Counted from the first letter of the stretch, positions 5,709-12,574 are shown. The stretch is DNA of 35,234 nt from a virus (IMGVR_UViG_3300035070_003112:1-35234), one strand, 5' to 3'. Program-made: numbers and translations. The notes: generated by a model not told the origin, from the letters alone.

Positions 5709-7966
5709 ACCACCTCCGAAAATAGTGTCGGTGTTTCTACAATCTCCTCTGCGCGAGTCAAATTCTGCACCGCAGTATCAAAATACGATCGCTTCAACTC
5801 AATACCTACAAATCGCCGATTCAATTCAATCGACTTGTAGCCTTCAGATCCTATACCAGCAAAAGGTGACAATACCAGATCACCCGGCGCACTCCACAAC
5901 TTAACAGCTCGCTCGATGACGCCCAATTGCAACGGACATAAATGACGCTCATCATCTGTTTCACGGGCCTGCCGAACATTCAGCACATCAGCCTCTTTGA
6001 TGCCACCGGGATAGTCTGGTGTATGTCGATACCATACTGGAGCTGCCCACTCGATCCATTCTTCTTGAGTGATCCATCCCTCGCCATTGCCATACTTCGG
6101 GCTAATACCTGCTTGTATTGGATTGGGATTATCACCTGGTTTGCGAAACTGCAACAAATAATCAGCCAGTGCCATATGCATATGCGAGCTATCATTGGCC
6201 AATGTTTTAAACAACAACCCACGATCCTTTGTCCTGATTGCTTTCAATTGAGGACACTTATCAATGCACACCTCGCCGTAATAAATCCACCCAGCATCTT
6301 GCATTGCCTCGATGGTTTTCCCTCTAAAATCCTTGATCCCTATGTATCCATCTTTACTTTTAAACGCGACTGCTTGAGTCAAATGCATTGCACACGTTCT
6401 GCCTGGCATAGTTACACGTAACAAATCAGACATTAAAAACTTAAAATGATTGATCATCTCATCAAATGACCGTGCATTGCCCATATCACGTGCTGAATTG
6501 GTATACGCATACATCGATGGGAACGGTGGCGAGAATACGCTCAGACCTACACTATCTGTTTCAACTTCTTTAATTCGTTCGCAAGAATCGCCCAGCATTA
6601 AATGCCAGCCATTTCCATATGCATTATCGGTTTGATATGCCATCTCATCTCTCCTTGAATTATCTATTTGAATGTTCAAGCCTCGCATTTCACGAACAAT
6701 AGAGCGTATCATCTCGTTTGATTGCTGTTCTTTGCGCTTTATATTTCGGACAACAGCGCCCTCTGTATCTGCTGTAATGATATACACATCCACATCTGAT
6801 TCTTGACCAAAACGCCAACATCTGCGTATAGCCTGATAAGTCTGCTCAAATGAATCTGACAAACCAACAAACGCGATATTATGGCAGTGTTGCCAGTTCA
6901 TACCAAAACCGCATATAGTAGGCTTACTTATCAACACACGCACATTCCCATTGGTAAAATCCATCAAAGCCTTTTCTTTATGCTCGTTGCTATCAGATCC
7001 TTTCACTTCTACAGCGTCAGGAATAGCACTTTTCAATGATTCTGATTCACTATTGAGATTACACCAAATCAACCACGCATCATTATTGTCATTTACCAAG
7101 TCAGCACAACGAGCCACGCGTTCTTCTTGACTGTCACGTCGAGCATCTCTGCGCTCTTGCAGCGTTTGTGCTTCCATTGGAAATAGAGTCGATAAATTCT
7201 TGCCAGCTACGGTGACAGTCTCTTGTTTGACGTTCAATTTTGGCAACTCGAAACCATCATCAGAAAAACCTAAATCCGATGGCTTTTGCAGAGCCACAGA
7301 CCACGTGGCCATCCAACGCCAAAAGTCCTCACGTGCGTGCCCCTTAAGACGCCATTTGTGTGTCGTGTTACCATCCTGAGTAAAAAACAAAGCCATTATT
7401 TCTTTGCCATTCATTACATCTAAAAACTCAGCGTGATTCGTCAGCTCGATAAGATCATTTGGCGCAGGCGTCGCTGTGCACGCCAGCCGGTAATTGATCT
7501 CCATCGCAAAATCAGTGATTGTCTTTCGGTATTTGCCATCAAACGATTTTAATATGCTCGACTCATCTAACACGATTGCGCCAAAATCACGTGAGTCGTA
7601 ATGATGCAAACGCTCATAGTTTGTCACGTTGATACCTGGCTTAATATCTTGCCCACTCCGGCACAGATTCACAGGGATACCAAACTTATCACCCTCAATC
7701 ACAAACTGCTGGCCAACTGCCAATGGCGTCAGCACTAACACATTGTTATTTGTTTTCCGATATATCTGTGATGCCCACTCCAATGCCATCAATGCCTTAC
7801 CCATACCACAATCAGCAAATATCGCAGCACGGCCGCGTTTTACTGCCCACCGAACAATCTTGCTTTGGAATCTAAACAGTGCTGGATTCACATCCTCATC
7901 ACTTACATCAAAACCTACATCCACTGTTTCTATTCTCTTGCCATCTAAAAACTCTTTATAGTCCAT
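5705..7966 (-). CDS. SNF2-type helicase fused to a DNA N4/N6 methyltransferase
   Basis: 753 residues from ATG 7966, after a purine-rich AGAGAGAC; ATG 7993 has no ribosome site. N-terminal half: superfamily 2 helicase with Walker A-like DCGMGK (about 52-57), LDES box (about 133-136), TATP motif III (about 164-167) and a C-terminal RRCWRFGQ motif VI. From about residue 442: a beta-class amino-methyltransferase with catalytic SPPF (about 479-482) followed much later by the SAM motif SPFAGIGSEGYKS and IELNRRFVGIEL. Order IV then I fits the N4-cytosine/N6-adenine beta group. No nuclease domain is seen, so this is not an obvious restriction enzyme. The combination recalls DarB-type antirestriction proteins of phage P1 (helicase plus methylase), though the order differs. 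A strong internal ribosome site precedes the methyltransferase part. Confidence 0.88.
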   Translation of the reverse strand: MDYKEFLDGKRIETVDVGFDVSDEDVNPALFRFQSKIVRWAVKRGRAAIFADCGMGKALMALEWASQIYRKTNNNVLVLTPLAVGQQFVIEGDKFGIPVNLCRSGQDIKPGINVTNYERLHHYDSRDFGAIVLDESSILKSFDGKYRKTITDFAMEINYRLACTATPAPNDLIELTNHAEFLDVMNGKEIMALFFTQDGNTTHKWRLKGHAREDFWRWMATWSVALQKPSDLGFSDDGFELPKLNVKQETVTVAGKNLSTLFPMEAQTLQERRDARRDSQEERVARCADLVNDNNDAWLIWCNLNSESESLKSAIPDAVEVKGSDSNEHKEKALMDFTNGNVRVLISKPTICGFGMNWQHCHNIAFVGLSDSFEQTYQAIRRCWRFGQESDVDVYIITADTEGAVVRNIKRKEQQSNEMIRSIVREMRGLNIQIDNSRRDEMAYQTDNAYGNGWHLMLGDSCERIKEVETDSVGLSVFSPPFPSMYAYTNSARDMGNARSFDEMINHFKFLMSDLLRVTMPGRTCAMHLTQAVAFKSKDGYIGIKDFRGKTIEAMQDAGWIYYGEVCIDKCPQLKAIRTKDRGLLFKTLANDSSHMHMALADYLLQFRKPGDNPNPIQAGISPKYGNGEGWITQEEWIEWAAPVWYRHTPDYPGGIKEADVLNVRQARETDDERHLCPLQLGVIERAVKLWSAPGDLVLSPFAGIGSEGYKSIELNRRFVGIELKRSYFDTAVQNLTRAEEIVETPTLFSEVV
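6641..6656 (-). promoter_or_regulatory. Internal ribosome binding site and ATG at the methyltransferase domain
   Basis: Within the helicase-methyltransferase gene, AAGGAG (6656-6651) lies seven bases before ATG 6643, in frame. It would start a separate methyltransferase of about 312 residues (MAYQTDNAYGNGWHL...) exactly at the domain border. The spacing is ideal, so both fused and free forms may be made. Confidence 0.6.
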
Positions 7967-7993
7967 CGTCTCTCTCTTCCTCTTAGGGAACAC

Positions 7994-8387
7994 CGTCTTG
8001 CTTCCCCAGCCTATGGTGTCTCTTTGTGTTCACTCGTTTATCTGATGCTGAGTGAAGCTCGAAGTTTTTTAACTGCGTGGTTTAAGGATTGCTATCGTAT
8101 TTGTTTGGTTGCCTGGCATCGATCGTCTGTGGCAACTCAAGAATTTGATGCTGTGAGTCTTTCCCTACCGCACAACCCCGATCTATATTGAATTAAAACG
8201 GCTATAGATTTGGATATGGCTTCGCCAATACGCAATATGGTTTGCGTTAAGTCAGGCAGATACTGCGTTCACCCAAGCCACCGTTGAGCCACTCCTACGG
8301 CCTGTTTGGTTACAAATGCTGCCAGCATATAGGAGTTTAGTCTGTGAACGTCTACCGAGCATCGAGGCTCTATGTTTTACTGCGTTT
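7994..8387 (-). other. 394-bp gene-free stretch with a run of stem-loops; candidate structured RNA or origin
   Basis: No convincing gene is present (the best minus frame is 35 codons without a ribosome site). Instead there is a series of inverted repeats: 8108-8113/8131-8136 (6 bp), 8181-8187/8203-8209 (7 bp), 8217-8220/8224-8227 (4 bp, loop TTC), 8230-8235/8242-8247 (6 bp), 8281-8284/8297-8300 (4 bp), 8316-8320/8324-8328 (5 bp), 8357-8360/8367-8370 (4 bp). It is by far the largest non-coding interval in a genome otherwise packed with overlaps. It lies between two leftward genes, so the minus strand is the likelier transcript; strand and role are inferred. Alternatives are a replication origin or a long leader for the helicase-methyltransferase gene. 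Confidence 0.45.
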
Positions 8388-8645
8388 CTACTGAATTGTT
8401 AGTGCTTTTTGCGTATTCCAATATGACTTGCCAATCACCGGCGCTGTTTTGATCTCTGGCCGTTCCTTTACAAACGCTTTTATCTCAGCTTTGGTGTACA
8501 CCTTCAGCTTATATTCTTCTGCCAGTTCTGTTGTAGCGCGTTTGTTGCACCGGTCATTTTTGGCTTTGCTTATCAGCTCGTTGCGTCTATCGTGTAGTGC
8601 CTGGGCAGTTGGGCTTAATTTCTGTATTCTAAATTGTTTCATCAT
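8388..8645 (-). CDS. Hypothetical early protein, 85 aa
   Basis: A strongly basic, helical protein (MMKQFRIQKLSPTAQALHD at the start) with ATG 8645 or 8642 behind AAAGGG. The C-terminal half TKAEIKAFVKERPEIK suggests a small helical domain. The last gene before the 394-bp non-coding stretch. No family is recognised; nucleic-acid binding is only a guess from charge. Confidence 0.6.
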   Translation of the reverse strand: MMKQFRIQKLSPTAQALHDRRNELISKAKNDRCNKRATTELAEEYKLKVYTKAEIKAFVKERPEIKTAPVIGKSYWNTQKALTIQ

Positions 8646-8648
8646 CGT

Positions 8649-9053
8649 CTATCCCTTTCTGTGCAATTTTCGATGACACCGGCGGCATACAAACAATCCA
8701 TCCCTGACCACATCCTCTTCAAAAAGCGTTTCATATGTGACGTGATGAAACGTCAGCTCAGTTATGTTCTTGGGTGTTTTGTGGCATACCTGGCACTTTC
8801 CGTGTATTGATAGCGCCTCGGCCTTCAACCTCTTGAAATGCGGCGTCTTGTGATACTTGCGCTGCAGCTCTGCACTCGGAGCTCGTTTGGCCCGTGCCAA
8901 CTCCAACGCCTCTTTCATCTTGAGGCCCTGATTGAATGGATTGGAGTCTACGATGTATCGCCATTTTTCTCCTCGCAAGCGTGTCAATCCATCGTCTGTA
9001 AGTTGTTCTATCTGTGTGATGCCATCGTTTATCACTGGTGAGGCTGTAGACAT
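8649..9053 (-). CDS. HNH endonuclease
   Basis: The C-terminal half is an HNH/beta-beta-alpha-metal nuclease: C87-x2-C90 (GKCQVC), the H103-H104 pair (LTFHHVTY), C123-x2-C126-H127 (FVCRRCH) and H131, with the two CxxC pairs binding structural zinc. The preceding KYHKTPHFKRLKAEAL is the helix typical before phage HNH domains. ATG 9053 follows GGGAG at six bases and gives 134 aa; a shorter start at 8918 (AGGG) would leave only the HNH domain. With the longer start the gene overlaps the upstream reading frame by 296 bases. It may be a homing enzyme or a replication/recombination nuclease. It is not next to terS, so a packaging role is less likely. Confidence 0.82.
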   Translation of the reverse strand: MSTASPVINDGITQIEQLTDDGLTRLRGEKWRYIVDSNPFNQGLKMKEALELARAKRAPSAELQRKYHKTPHFKRLKAEALSIHGKCQVCHKTPKNITELTFHHVTYETLFEEDVVRDGLFVCRRCHRKLHRKG

Positions 9054-9363
9054 AGAAGTCTCCCAAATCGTGCGTAAACGCCACGACAAGAGCAGGCACA
9101 TCCAGAGCCTGCGCAACATCCACCATCACATCGCCTTGAACTTTACCAACACGCTTTATAATCGCATCGAGTGCATCCGGCATCTTGTGATATGGCATAA
9201 TCGCTGTCAACTCTATCAATGCAACATAAACACGCTTGCCATCCACAATGCGCCATTCGAGCTGATCAATATCGTGAACATAATCAGTAGGCGCCCATGT
9301 CCGGTGCCAATCTCTGTATGGTGTTGTGCGGTCTGTTGTGTCTGTTTTGCGTGGCTTTGTCAT
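8758..9363 (-). CDS. Hypothetical protein, 201 aa, overlapping the HNH gene
   Basis: ATG 9363 opens a frame whose first 135 residues look like a folded domain: YRDWHRTWAPTDYVHDIDQ, LEWRIVDGKRVYVALIEL, a helix YHKMPDALDAIIKRVG, then FYVYSLTSDKRWHHTD and YRRWIDTL. The D...E-x-strand pattern (DIDQLEWR...VALIEL) recalls PD-(D/E)xK nucleases, but the usual lysine is missing, so this is weak. The last 65 residues are low-complexity and lie over the HNH frame. Either the real protein ends in overlap, or the two frames were once one nuclease fusion split by a frameshift. Confidence 0.6.
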   Translation of the reverse strand: MTKPRKTDTTDRTTPYRDWHRTWAPTDYVHDIDQLEWRIVDGKRVYVALIELTAIMPYHKMPDALDAIIKRVGKVQGDVMVDVAQALDVPALVVAFTHDLGDFYVYSLTSDKRWHHTDRTTYRRWIDTLARRKMAIHRRLQSIQSGPQDERGVGVGTGQTSSECRAAAQVSQDAAFQEVEGRGAINTRKVPGMPQNTQEHN

Positions 9364-9372
9364 CTCAACTCT

Positions 9373-9447
9373 GATTTAAATATTAAACGTAGATTTAAAT
9401 GCTCGGTGGGCAATGGAGGGAATCCCTTTCTTGTAATCCCACCGAGC
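9373..9447 (-). promoter_or_regulatory. Twin GATTTAAAT boxes and a 10-bp inverted repeat in a 105-bp gap
   Basis: The gap holds two direct copies of GATTTAAAT (9373-9381 and 9392-9400) and a perfect 10-bp inverted repeat (9401-9410 with 9438-9447, loop 27) with a small GGGAATCCC inside. There is no U-tract on either strand. It forms the leader of the leftward gene starting at 9363 and may be a regulatory or RNA-processing site. Confidence 0.4.
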
Positions 9448-9474
9448 GTAATGCGTGGCTGTCTGTGGCTCGGA

Positions 9475-9669
9475 TTATAATGAGCGCACCACGCGTTTCA
9501 TCTTTTCTAAAATGTCATCATCTTCTGCGTGTGCATTTTCAGGCAATAGGCCGTGGCGTTGCCAATCTAAAACGATCGTATACGCACGTGCTATTGTTGG
9601 ATGTGACGTTGGATTGCGCTTAAACATTTTCATCGATGCAATATCTATTACCATCTCTTCTTCGGTCAC
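9475..9669 (-). CDS. Hypothetical early protein, 64 aa
   Basis: GTG 9669 overlaps the TGA of the upstream gene (GTGA), with AGGTGG before it. Longer frames to 9711 would overlap more. The product is acidic-helical at both ends with a central YTIVLDWQRHGLLPENAHAEDDD. No family is recognised. Confidence 0.55.
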   Translation of the reverse strand: MTEEEMVIDIASMKMFKRNPTSHPTIARAYTIVLDWQRHGLLPENAHAEDDDILEKMKRVVRSL

Positions 9670-10202
9670 TTGACCACCTCTGCCTCTATATCCGTATCGC
9701 ACGTAGGACAATGCACACGCACAATCTTAGCAATTGGATGTGCCGGCTCTTGTAATGCCACCGTGTCACCTTTCCACTTCGCTATCATATCCGCATCGCT
9801 AAGGCCAGCACCGCCACACTCAGGAGGCAGCAGATCCATCAATATCTCACGATACGTTTCGTCTGTGGCCAGATCTCGGTATTGCTCGAGACGCGAGGCA
9901 TCCACATTGAGCAGCGTTTCAATTTCTGCGCCAAAAAGCGTATGCCACTCAGCAGCTCGGATACGGCGCCGTGCTGTGCGATAGCTCATATTGCAGTTTC
10001 CTACTACATATTCTTTCCACGTGCTATCGGGCTCGAGCAACGAATATGTGGCCTGCAAACTTTCTAAATAGATGCCCTGGTGAATCTCGCAGTTTGATGC
10101 GTCGTGACCCCACGCAATAACGGCCTCTTGTGTTTTGCGTGCTTTGATGATCTCAATAGATTCTTGCACTTGAACTTGCTTTGGGGTTAATTCTTCGAGC
10201 AT
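9666..10202 (-). CDS. DUF3102-like early protein with C-terminal CxxC
   Basis: A 178-residue, mostly helical protein. The centre LEPDSTWKEYVVGNCNMSYRTARRRIRAAEW reads like the DUF3102/phage replication-associated type in which a helical domain is followed by an HTH-like RTARRRIRAAE. The C terminus has a single HCPTCD pair, half of a zinc ribbon. ATG 10202 lies 16 bases inside the SWIM gene. It may be a DNA-binding regulator or replication accessory; the family call is tentative. Confidence 0.6.
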   Translation of the reverse strand: MLEELTPKQVQVQESIEIIKARKTQEAVIAWGHDASNCEIHQGIYLESLQATYSLLEPDSTWKEYVVGNCNMSYRTARRRIRAAEWHTLFGAEIETLLNVDASRLEQYRDLATDETYREILMDLLPPECGGAGLSDADMIAKWKGDTVALQEPAHPIAKIVRVHCPTCDTDIEAEVVK

Positions 10203-10420
10203 ATTGCCTCCATCACATCTTTAGCTGTTTCACCAACAACAGCACCTTGATAATTTCCACCAATCCAATTTTTGCCCGATTTGATCACAGCAGGCCGAGA
10301 TTTGCGATGCAAACCAGCACCAAAAACAGTTTTGAGATGTTTGCACATTTTACCATACCGGCCTGCAGGGCAATCACACGTGCTGTCAAAGTCTGCCAAC
10401 GTAACGCGATACTTAAGCAT
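10187..10420 (-). CDS. SWIM zinc-finger protein, 77 aa
   Basis: ATG 10420 overlaps the end of the Rad52-like gene. Residues 15-28 carry C-x-C-x8-C-x-H (CDCPAGRYGKMCKH), the complete SWIM zinc-finger signature, within an otherwise short basic protein. SWIM domains bind DNA or protein and in bacteria and eukaryotes are linked to recombination and to SWI2/SNF2 ATPases. Here the gene is translationally coupled to an annealing recombinase, which suggests a recombination accessory role. A longer frame to 10492 is less likely because it runs into the upstream gene. Confidence 0.75.
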   Translation of the reverse strand: MLKYRVTLADFDSTCDCPAGRYGKMCKHLKTVFGAGLHRKSRPAVIKSGKNWIGGNYQGAVVGETAKDVMEAICSKN

Positions 10421-10886
10421 CTTTGGCCTCCGGTTTCGGCAACGCCCACGCAGGCAGTGTTGGTGGTGTGGTGATGATAGAAGTGCGTCCACGTTGCTCT
10501 ATTGGGCACCATACCGTCGGCAGATCATACAAATACCTGCCTATGCCAAACTTCACTGCTGCACGTTTGAACGCGTCACTCAGGCCGCCCTTCTCTGCCT
10601 CAAAATCTGTATCACCAGCACCATCGCTTTTAGTAATCCACTCATCTGTGCCCGGGAACCGGACGCTGAGATTGCAGACGATACGGCCCATAACCTCTTT
10701 GTAGTCGTCTGACCAGTTGTGAGGGCCCACTGTGCGATCGAGGCGATTCATCGCATCACGTGCATCGATGTAGGCCAGTGCCATACCTTTGCTGCCATCT
10801 TTTGTTGTGCTGCCCACTCGCCAACTGATAGACTCAGCCGGAAATGGTGCACACAATTTCAAATAGACTTCTTTCAATTCACTCAT
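10413..10886 (-). CDS. Rad52-family single-strand annealing protein
   Basis: 157 residues from ATG 10886 (AAGGA upstream). The signature is GLSDAFKRAAVKFGIGRYLY, with the preceding YIDARDAMNRLDRTVGPHNW and the strand set VMGRIVCNLSVRFP. These are hallmarks of the Rad52/Rad22 annealing fold in its compact phage version. Such proteins coat ssDNA and anneal complementary strands, promoting phage recombination and concatemer formation. No exonuclease partner is obvious nearby; the HNH, SWIM and DUF3102-like genes are the neighbours. The C-terminal tail is proline-rich. Confidence 0.9.
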   Translation of the reverse strand: MSELKEVYLKLCAPFPAESISWRVGSTTKDGSKGMALAYIDARDAMNRLDRTVGPHNWSDDYKEVMGRIVCNLSVRFPGTDEWITKSDGAGDTDFEAEKGGLSDAFKRAAVKFGIGRYLYDLPTVWCPIEQRGRTSIITTPPTLPAWALPKPEAKDA

Positions 10887-10905
10887 TTGCTTTTCCTTTA
10901 TTTTA

Positions 10906-10983
10906 GTGTGAGTGCCATTGTTGCCCTCTTCCCCAAGAATCAACTCAGGCACTCACACCCCGAAGGCAGCTCCCCAACTGCCT
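10906..10983 (-). promoter_or_regulatory. Two hairpins in the leader of the annealing-protein gene
   Basis: An 11-bp perfect inverted repeat (10906-10916 with 10948-10958, loop 31) is preceded on the minus strand by a second 6-bp stem (10964-10969 with 10978-10983). The 116-bp gap holds no gene. There is no U-tract after either stem, so control or RNA processing is likelier than termination. Confidence 0.4.
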
Positions 10984-11002
10984 ATTGACCTTGCTCGGCC
11001 AA

Positions 11003-11476
11003 TTATTTTCGTAATTTATCAACAGCAGCCATCCCCTGCGCTGCCACATTTGCAAGTCGTTGATAATGTATTTCAATATCATCAAGATCTTGTTCATCCA
11101 CTGTGCCATCAGATACAGCAGCCAAGAACGCTTTTTGTAGATCGCCAGACGCAATGCCAGCTTCCAGAACTTCTACTGATAGCCTTTGGTGATTTTTTAC
11201 TGTCGGTATAATTGTGAAGAGTTCTGGCGGTATGGATGACTGAGCCAGCGATTGAGCACTGGCAGGGTCCTCTTCGTGAATCGCTCGGATTAACTTGGGC
11301 CATTCATCGAGGTGAGGCCGTTCTGCACCGCAGCGATATTTGCGGAGCATTGATGGCGCAATGCCGGTTTCTTCAGCAATCTGTGCTTCTGGCTTCTTGT
11401 TGCGTATTTTGTGTAGTGCGTTCGTAAGTGCAATTTGCGAATCCACGAACATTCCTCCAGTTTTCTCCGTTGTCAT
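11003..11476 (-). CDS. CII/CP76-like HTH regulator
   Basis: 157 residues. The N-terminal third is a helix-turn-helix of the phage regulator type: KIRNKKPEAQIAEETGIAPSMLRKYRCGAERPHLDEW. The rest is acidic and helical and probably mediates oligomerisation. Position (second HTH gene in the leftward early operon, after the Cro-like gene) and architecture resemble CII or CP76-type activators that steer lysogeny and replication. ATG 11476 has GGGCGG upstream. It could equally be a replication-initiation helper; no ATPase or helicase signature is present. Confidence 0.6.
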   Translation of the reverse strand: MTTEKTGGMFVDSQIALTNALHKIRNKKPEAQIAEETGIAPSMLRKYRCGAERPHLDEWPKLIRAIHEEDPASAQSLAQSSIPPELFTIIPTVKNHQRLSVEVLEAGIASGDLQKAFLAAVSDGTVDEQDLDDIEIHYQRLANVAAQGMAAVDKLRK

Positions 11477-11513
11477 CTGCCGCCCATCACGTTAATATTT
11501 GATTGAGAGTTTA

Positions 11514-11569
11514 ACGCTGACCGGGTGACTAATCCCGGTCAGCGTGGCTTGAGTAGGTGCCATCTACTC
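11514..11569 (-). promoter_or_regulatory. Two hairpins in a 121-bp gap
   Basis: A perfect 12-bp stem (11514-11525 with 11534-11545, loop 8) and a neighbouring 6-bp stem (11551-11556 with 11564-11569). No run of U follows on either strand. It lies just upstream of the CII-like gene and could attenuate or terminate the early transcript. No gene is seen in the gap. Confidence 0.5.
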
Positions 11570-11597
11570 AGATGCGTTTTGTGCTATGGGATAGCGT

Positions 11598-11801
11598 TTA
11601 CATCACAAAAGAAGCCAGTTCGTCACGGTCGATTATGGAGCAATATTCTACGTTGGGATTTTCAGCACACCGAGTGGTCCATTTATGAGCCATATGTTGT
11701 GCCACTGGCCGGTGCTTGAGTTTGCCACCTTTGAGCTTGTATTGCAGTATTACGGTGTTGTGAGTGTTTGTGGCCGTGTATATCGCATCGCGTGCAGTCA
11801 T
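11598..11801 (-). CDS. Hypothetical early protein, 67 aa
   Basis: A small basic protein starting MTARDAIYTATNTHNTVIL with its ATG overlapping the upstream stop (ATGA). The middle has several His and Lys residues (KLKHRPVAQHMAHKW). No family is recognised. Followed by the hairpin-containing gap. Confidence 0.6.
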   Translation of the reverse strand: MTARDAIYTATNTHNTVILQYKLKGGKLKHRPVAQHMAHKWTTRCAENPNVEYCSIIDRDELASFVM

Positions 11802-11995
11802 ATTAAGAGTGCCTCCGCTTCATCACGTGGGAACTCACCGGCTTTTGTTTTGGCGATCATCGCCATATTTCGATCAAATCTGGCATCACGTTTGTTTTGT
11901 TTTTTTTCTATCGCATCGATGCCATAGTTGAGCTTAGGGCTTGGCAATGATGCGCCTGGTGCCAACTTCTTAGAACTGCTGAATAGTGCGCCCAT
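11798..11995 (-). CDS. Hypothetical early protein, 65 aa
   Basis: A basic N-terminal part (MGALFSSSKKLAPGASLPSP) and a helical charged C-terminal part (EKKQNKRDARFDRNMAMIAK). It overlaps both neighbours, at its start by one base and at its end by four. It resembles no family I can name. Confidence 0.6.
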   Translation of the reverse strand: MGALFSSSKKLAPGASLPSPKLNYGIDAIEKKQNKRDARFDRNMAMIAKTKAGEFPRDEAEALLI

Positions 11996-12237
11996 TATTT
12001 AACTCCCATTTCGATGATGTCGGCCAGTTGGTATGCCGTCAATGTGTCTGCTTGGTCTTGTGTGATTGAACCGAGAATAATCTGACGGTTGATGAGGTTG
12101 GCTTGGAAAAACTTATCCATAAAAGTTTTGTGAGGGTCACTTGCAAACATCCGCAAGCGTTCTGCATCATCGGTATAATCCTCTGGTGACACCAATGGCA
12201 CCTGACTTTCTGCTTGTGCTTGTGTTGCTGTGTTCAT
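11995..12237 (-). CDS. Hypothetical early protein, 80 aa
   Basis: ATG 12237 has AAAGGGAAGAAT in front. The product is acidic and helical with a C-terminal ITQDQADTLTAYQLADIIEMG, and an internal HKTFMDKFFQANLINRQ helix. The second gene of the leftward early operon after the Cro-like gene. Its function is unknown. Confidence 0.65.
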   Translation of the reverse strand: MNTATQAQAESQVPLVSPEDYTDDAERLRMFASDPHKTFMDKFFQANLINRQIILGSITQDQADTLTAYQLADIIEMGVK

Positions 12238-12277
12238 ATTCTTCCCTTTCTCGCGTGGGTTTTCCTACGTGCGTGAT

Positions 12278-12326
12278 GGTGGTTGCGTTTGCGCTCCGCC
12301 AAGATTGCTACGCAACCACCTTTTTT
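12278..12326 (+). terminator. Inverted repeat with U-tract on the plus strand
   Basis: A perfect 10-bp stem (12278-12287 with 12311-12320, loop 23) followed by TTTTTT at 12321-12326 on the plus strand. Its right arm is the end of the Cro-like gene. No rightward gene ends here, so it would stop antisense RNA, or act on the leftward transcript merely as a hairpin. Confidence 0.4.
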
Positions 12327-12517
12327 ACTGTTTTGTGTGCTAAGTCGTTAAAACTAACTTTCCCACCAGTTGCATTGTGAATACCAATTGCAGCATTCAT
12401 TGATGCTTGGATTTTACCCCGTTTTATATCTGATAAATACGCGTGGCTAATCCCTGCTGCTTTCGCTAAATCGCCACCCTTAATTTTGTATACTTTTATA
12501 TAATCTTCTAACGTCAT
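12308..12517 (-). CDS. Cro-like HTH regulator
   Basis: 69 residues from ATG 12517, preceded by the excellent ribosome site AGGAGGTGG. HTH of the Cro/CI family: GGDLAKAAGISHAYLSDIKRGKI. It is the first gene of the leftward early operon and is divergent to the repressor, the classic Cro place. Its recognition helix (ISHAYLSDI) is nearly identical to that of the repressor (ISHAYYSDI), so the two should read the same operators. Longer frames to 12580 would start upstream of the ribosome site and inside the promoter, so are unlikely. Probably represses lysogenic transcription or balances the switch. Confidence 0.85.
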   Translation of the reverse strand: MTLEDYIKVYKIKGGDLAKAAGISHAYLSDIKRGKIQASMNAAIGIHNATGGKVSFNDLAHKTVKKVVA

Positions 12518-12545
12518 TGGTCTCCACCTCCTTTCCTGTGTTTTT

Positions 12546-12574
12546 AATTTAGTAAATAACTTATACAGTGTCAA
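12546..12574 (-). promoter_or_regulatory. Leftward early promoter
   Basis: TTGACA (12574-12569), 17-base spacer, TAAATT (12551-12546): near-consensus sigma-70 promoter for the Cro-like gene and the early operon. The spacer contains the candidate operator GTAAATAACT (12552-12561), so a bound repressor would block RNA polymerase. Confidence 0.8.
12552..12561. promoter_or_regulatory. Candidate operator in the early promoter
   Basis: GTAAATAACT, an imperfect palindrome core, lies between the -35 and -10 of the leftward promoter. The same 10-mer recurs inverted at 13664-13673 before the integrase gene. Binding by the repressor or Cro-like protein is inferred. Confidence 0.4.

Noticed and set aside
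8649-9053. HNH protein as part of a terminase-linked packaging module
   Set aside because: It lies about 6 kb from terS in the early region, not beside the terminase genes.
8932-9480. 182-codon plus-strand frame over the HNH region
   Set aside because: Opposite to the HNH frame with its intact zinc and catalytic residues; the product looks random and Cys/Ile-rich.
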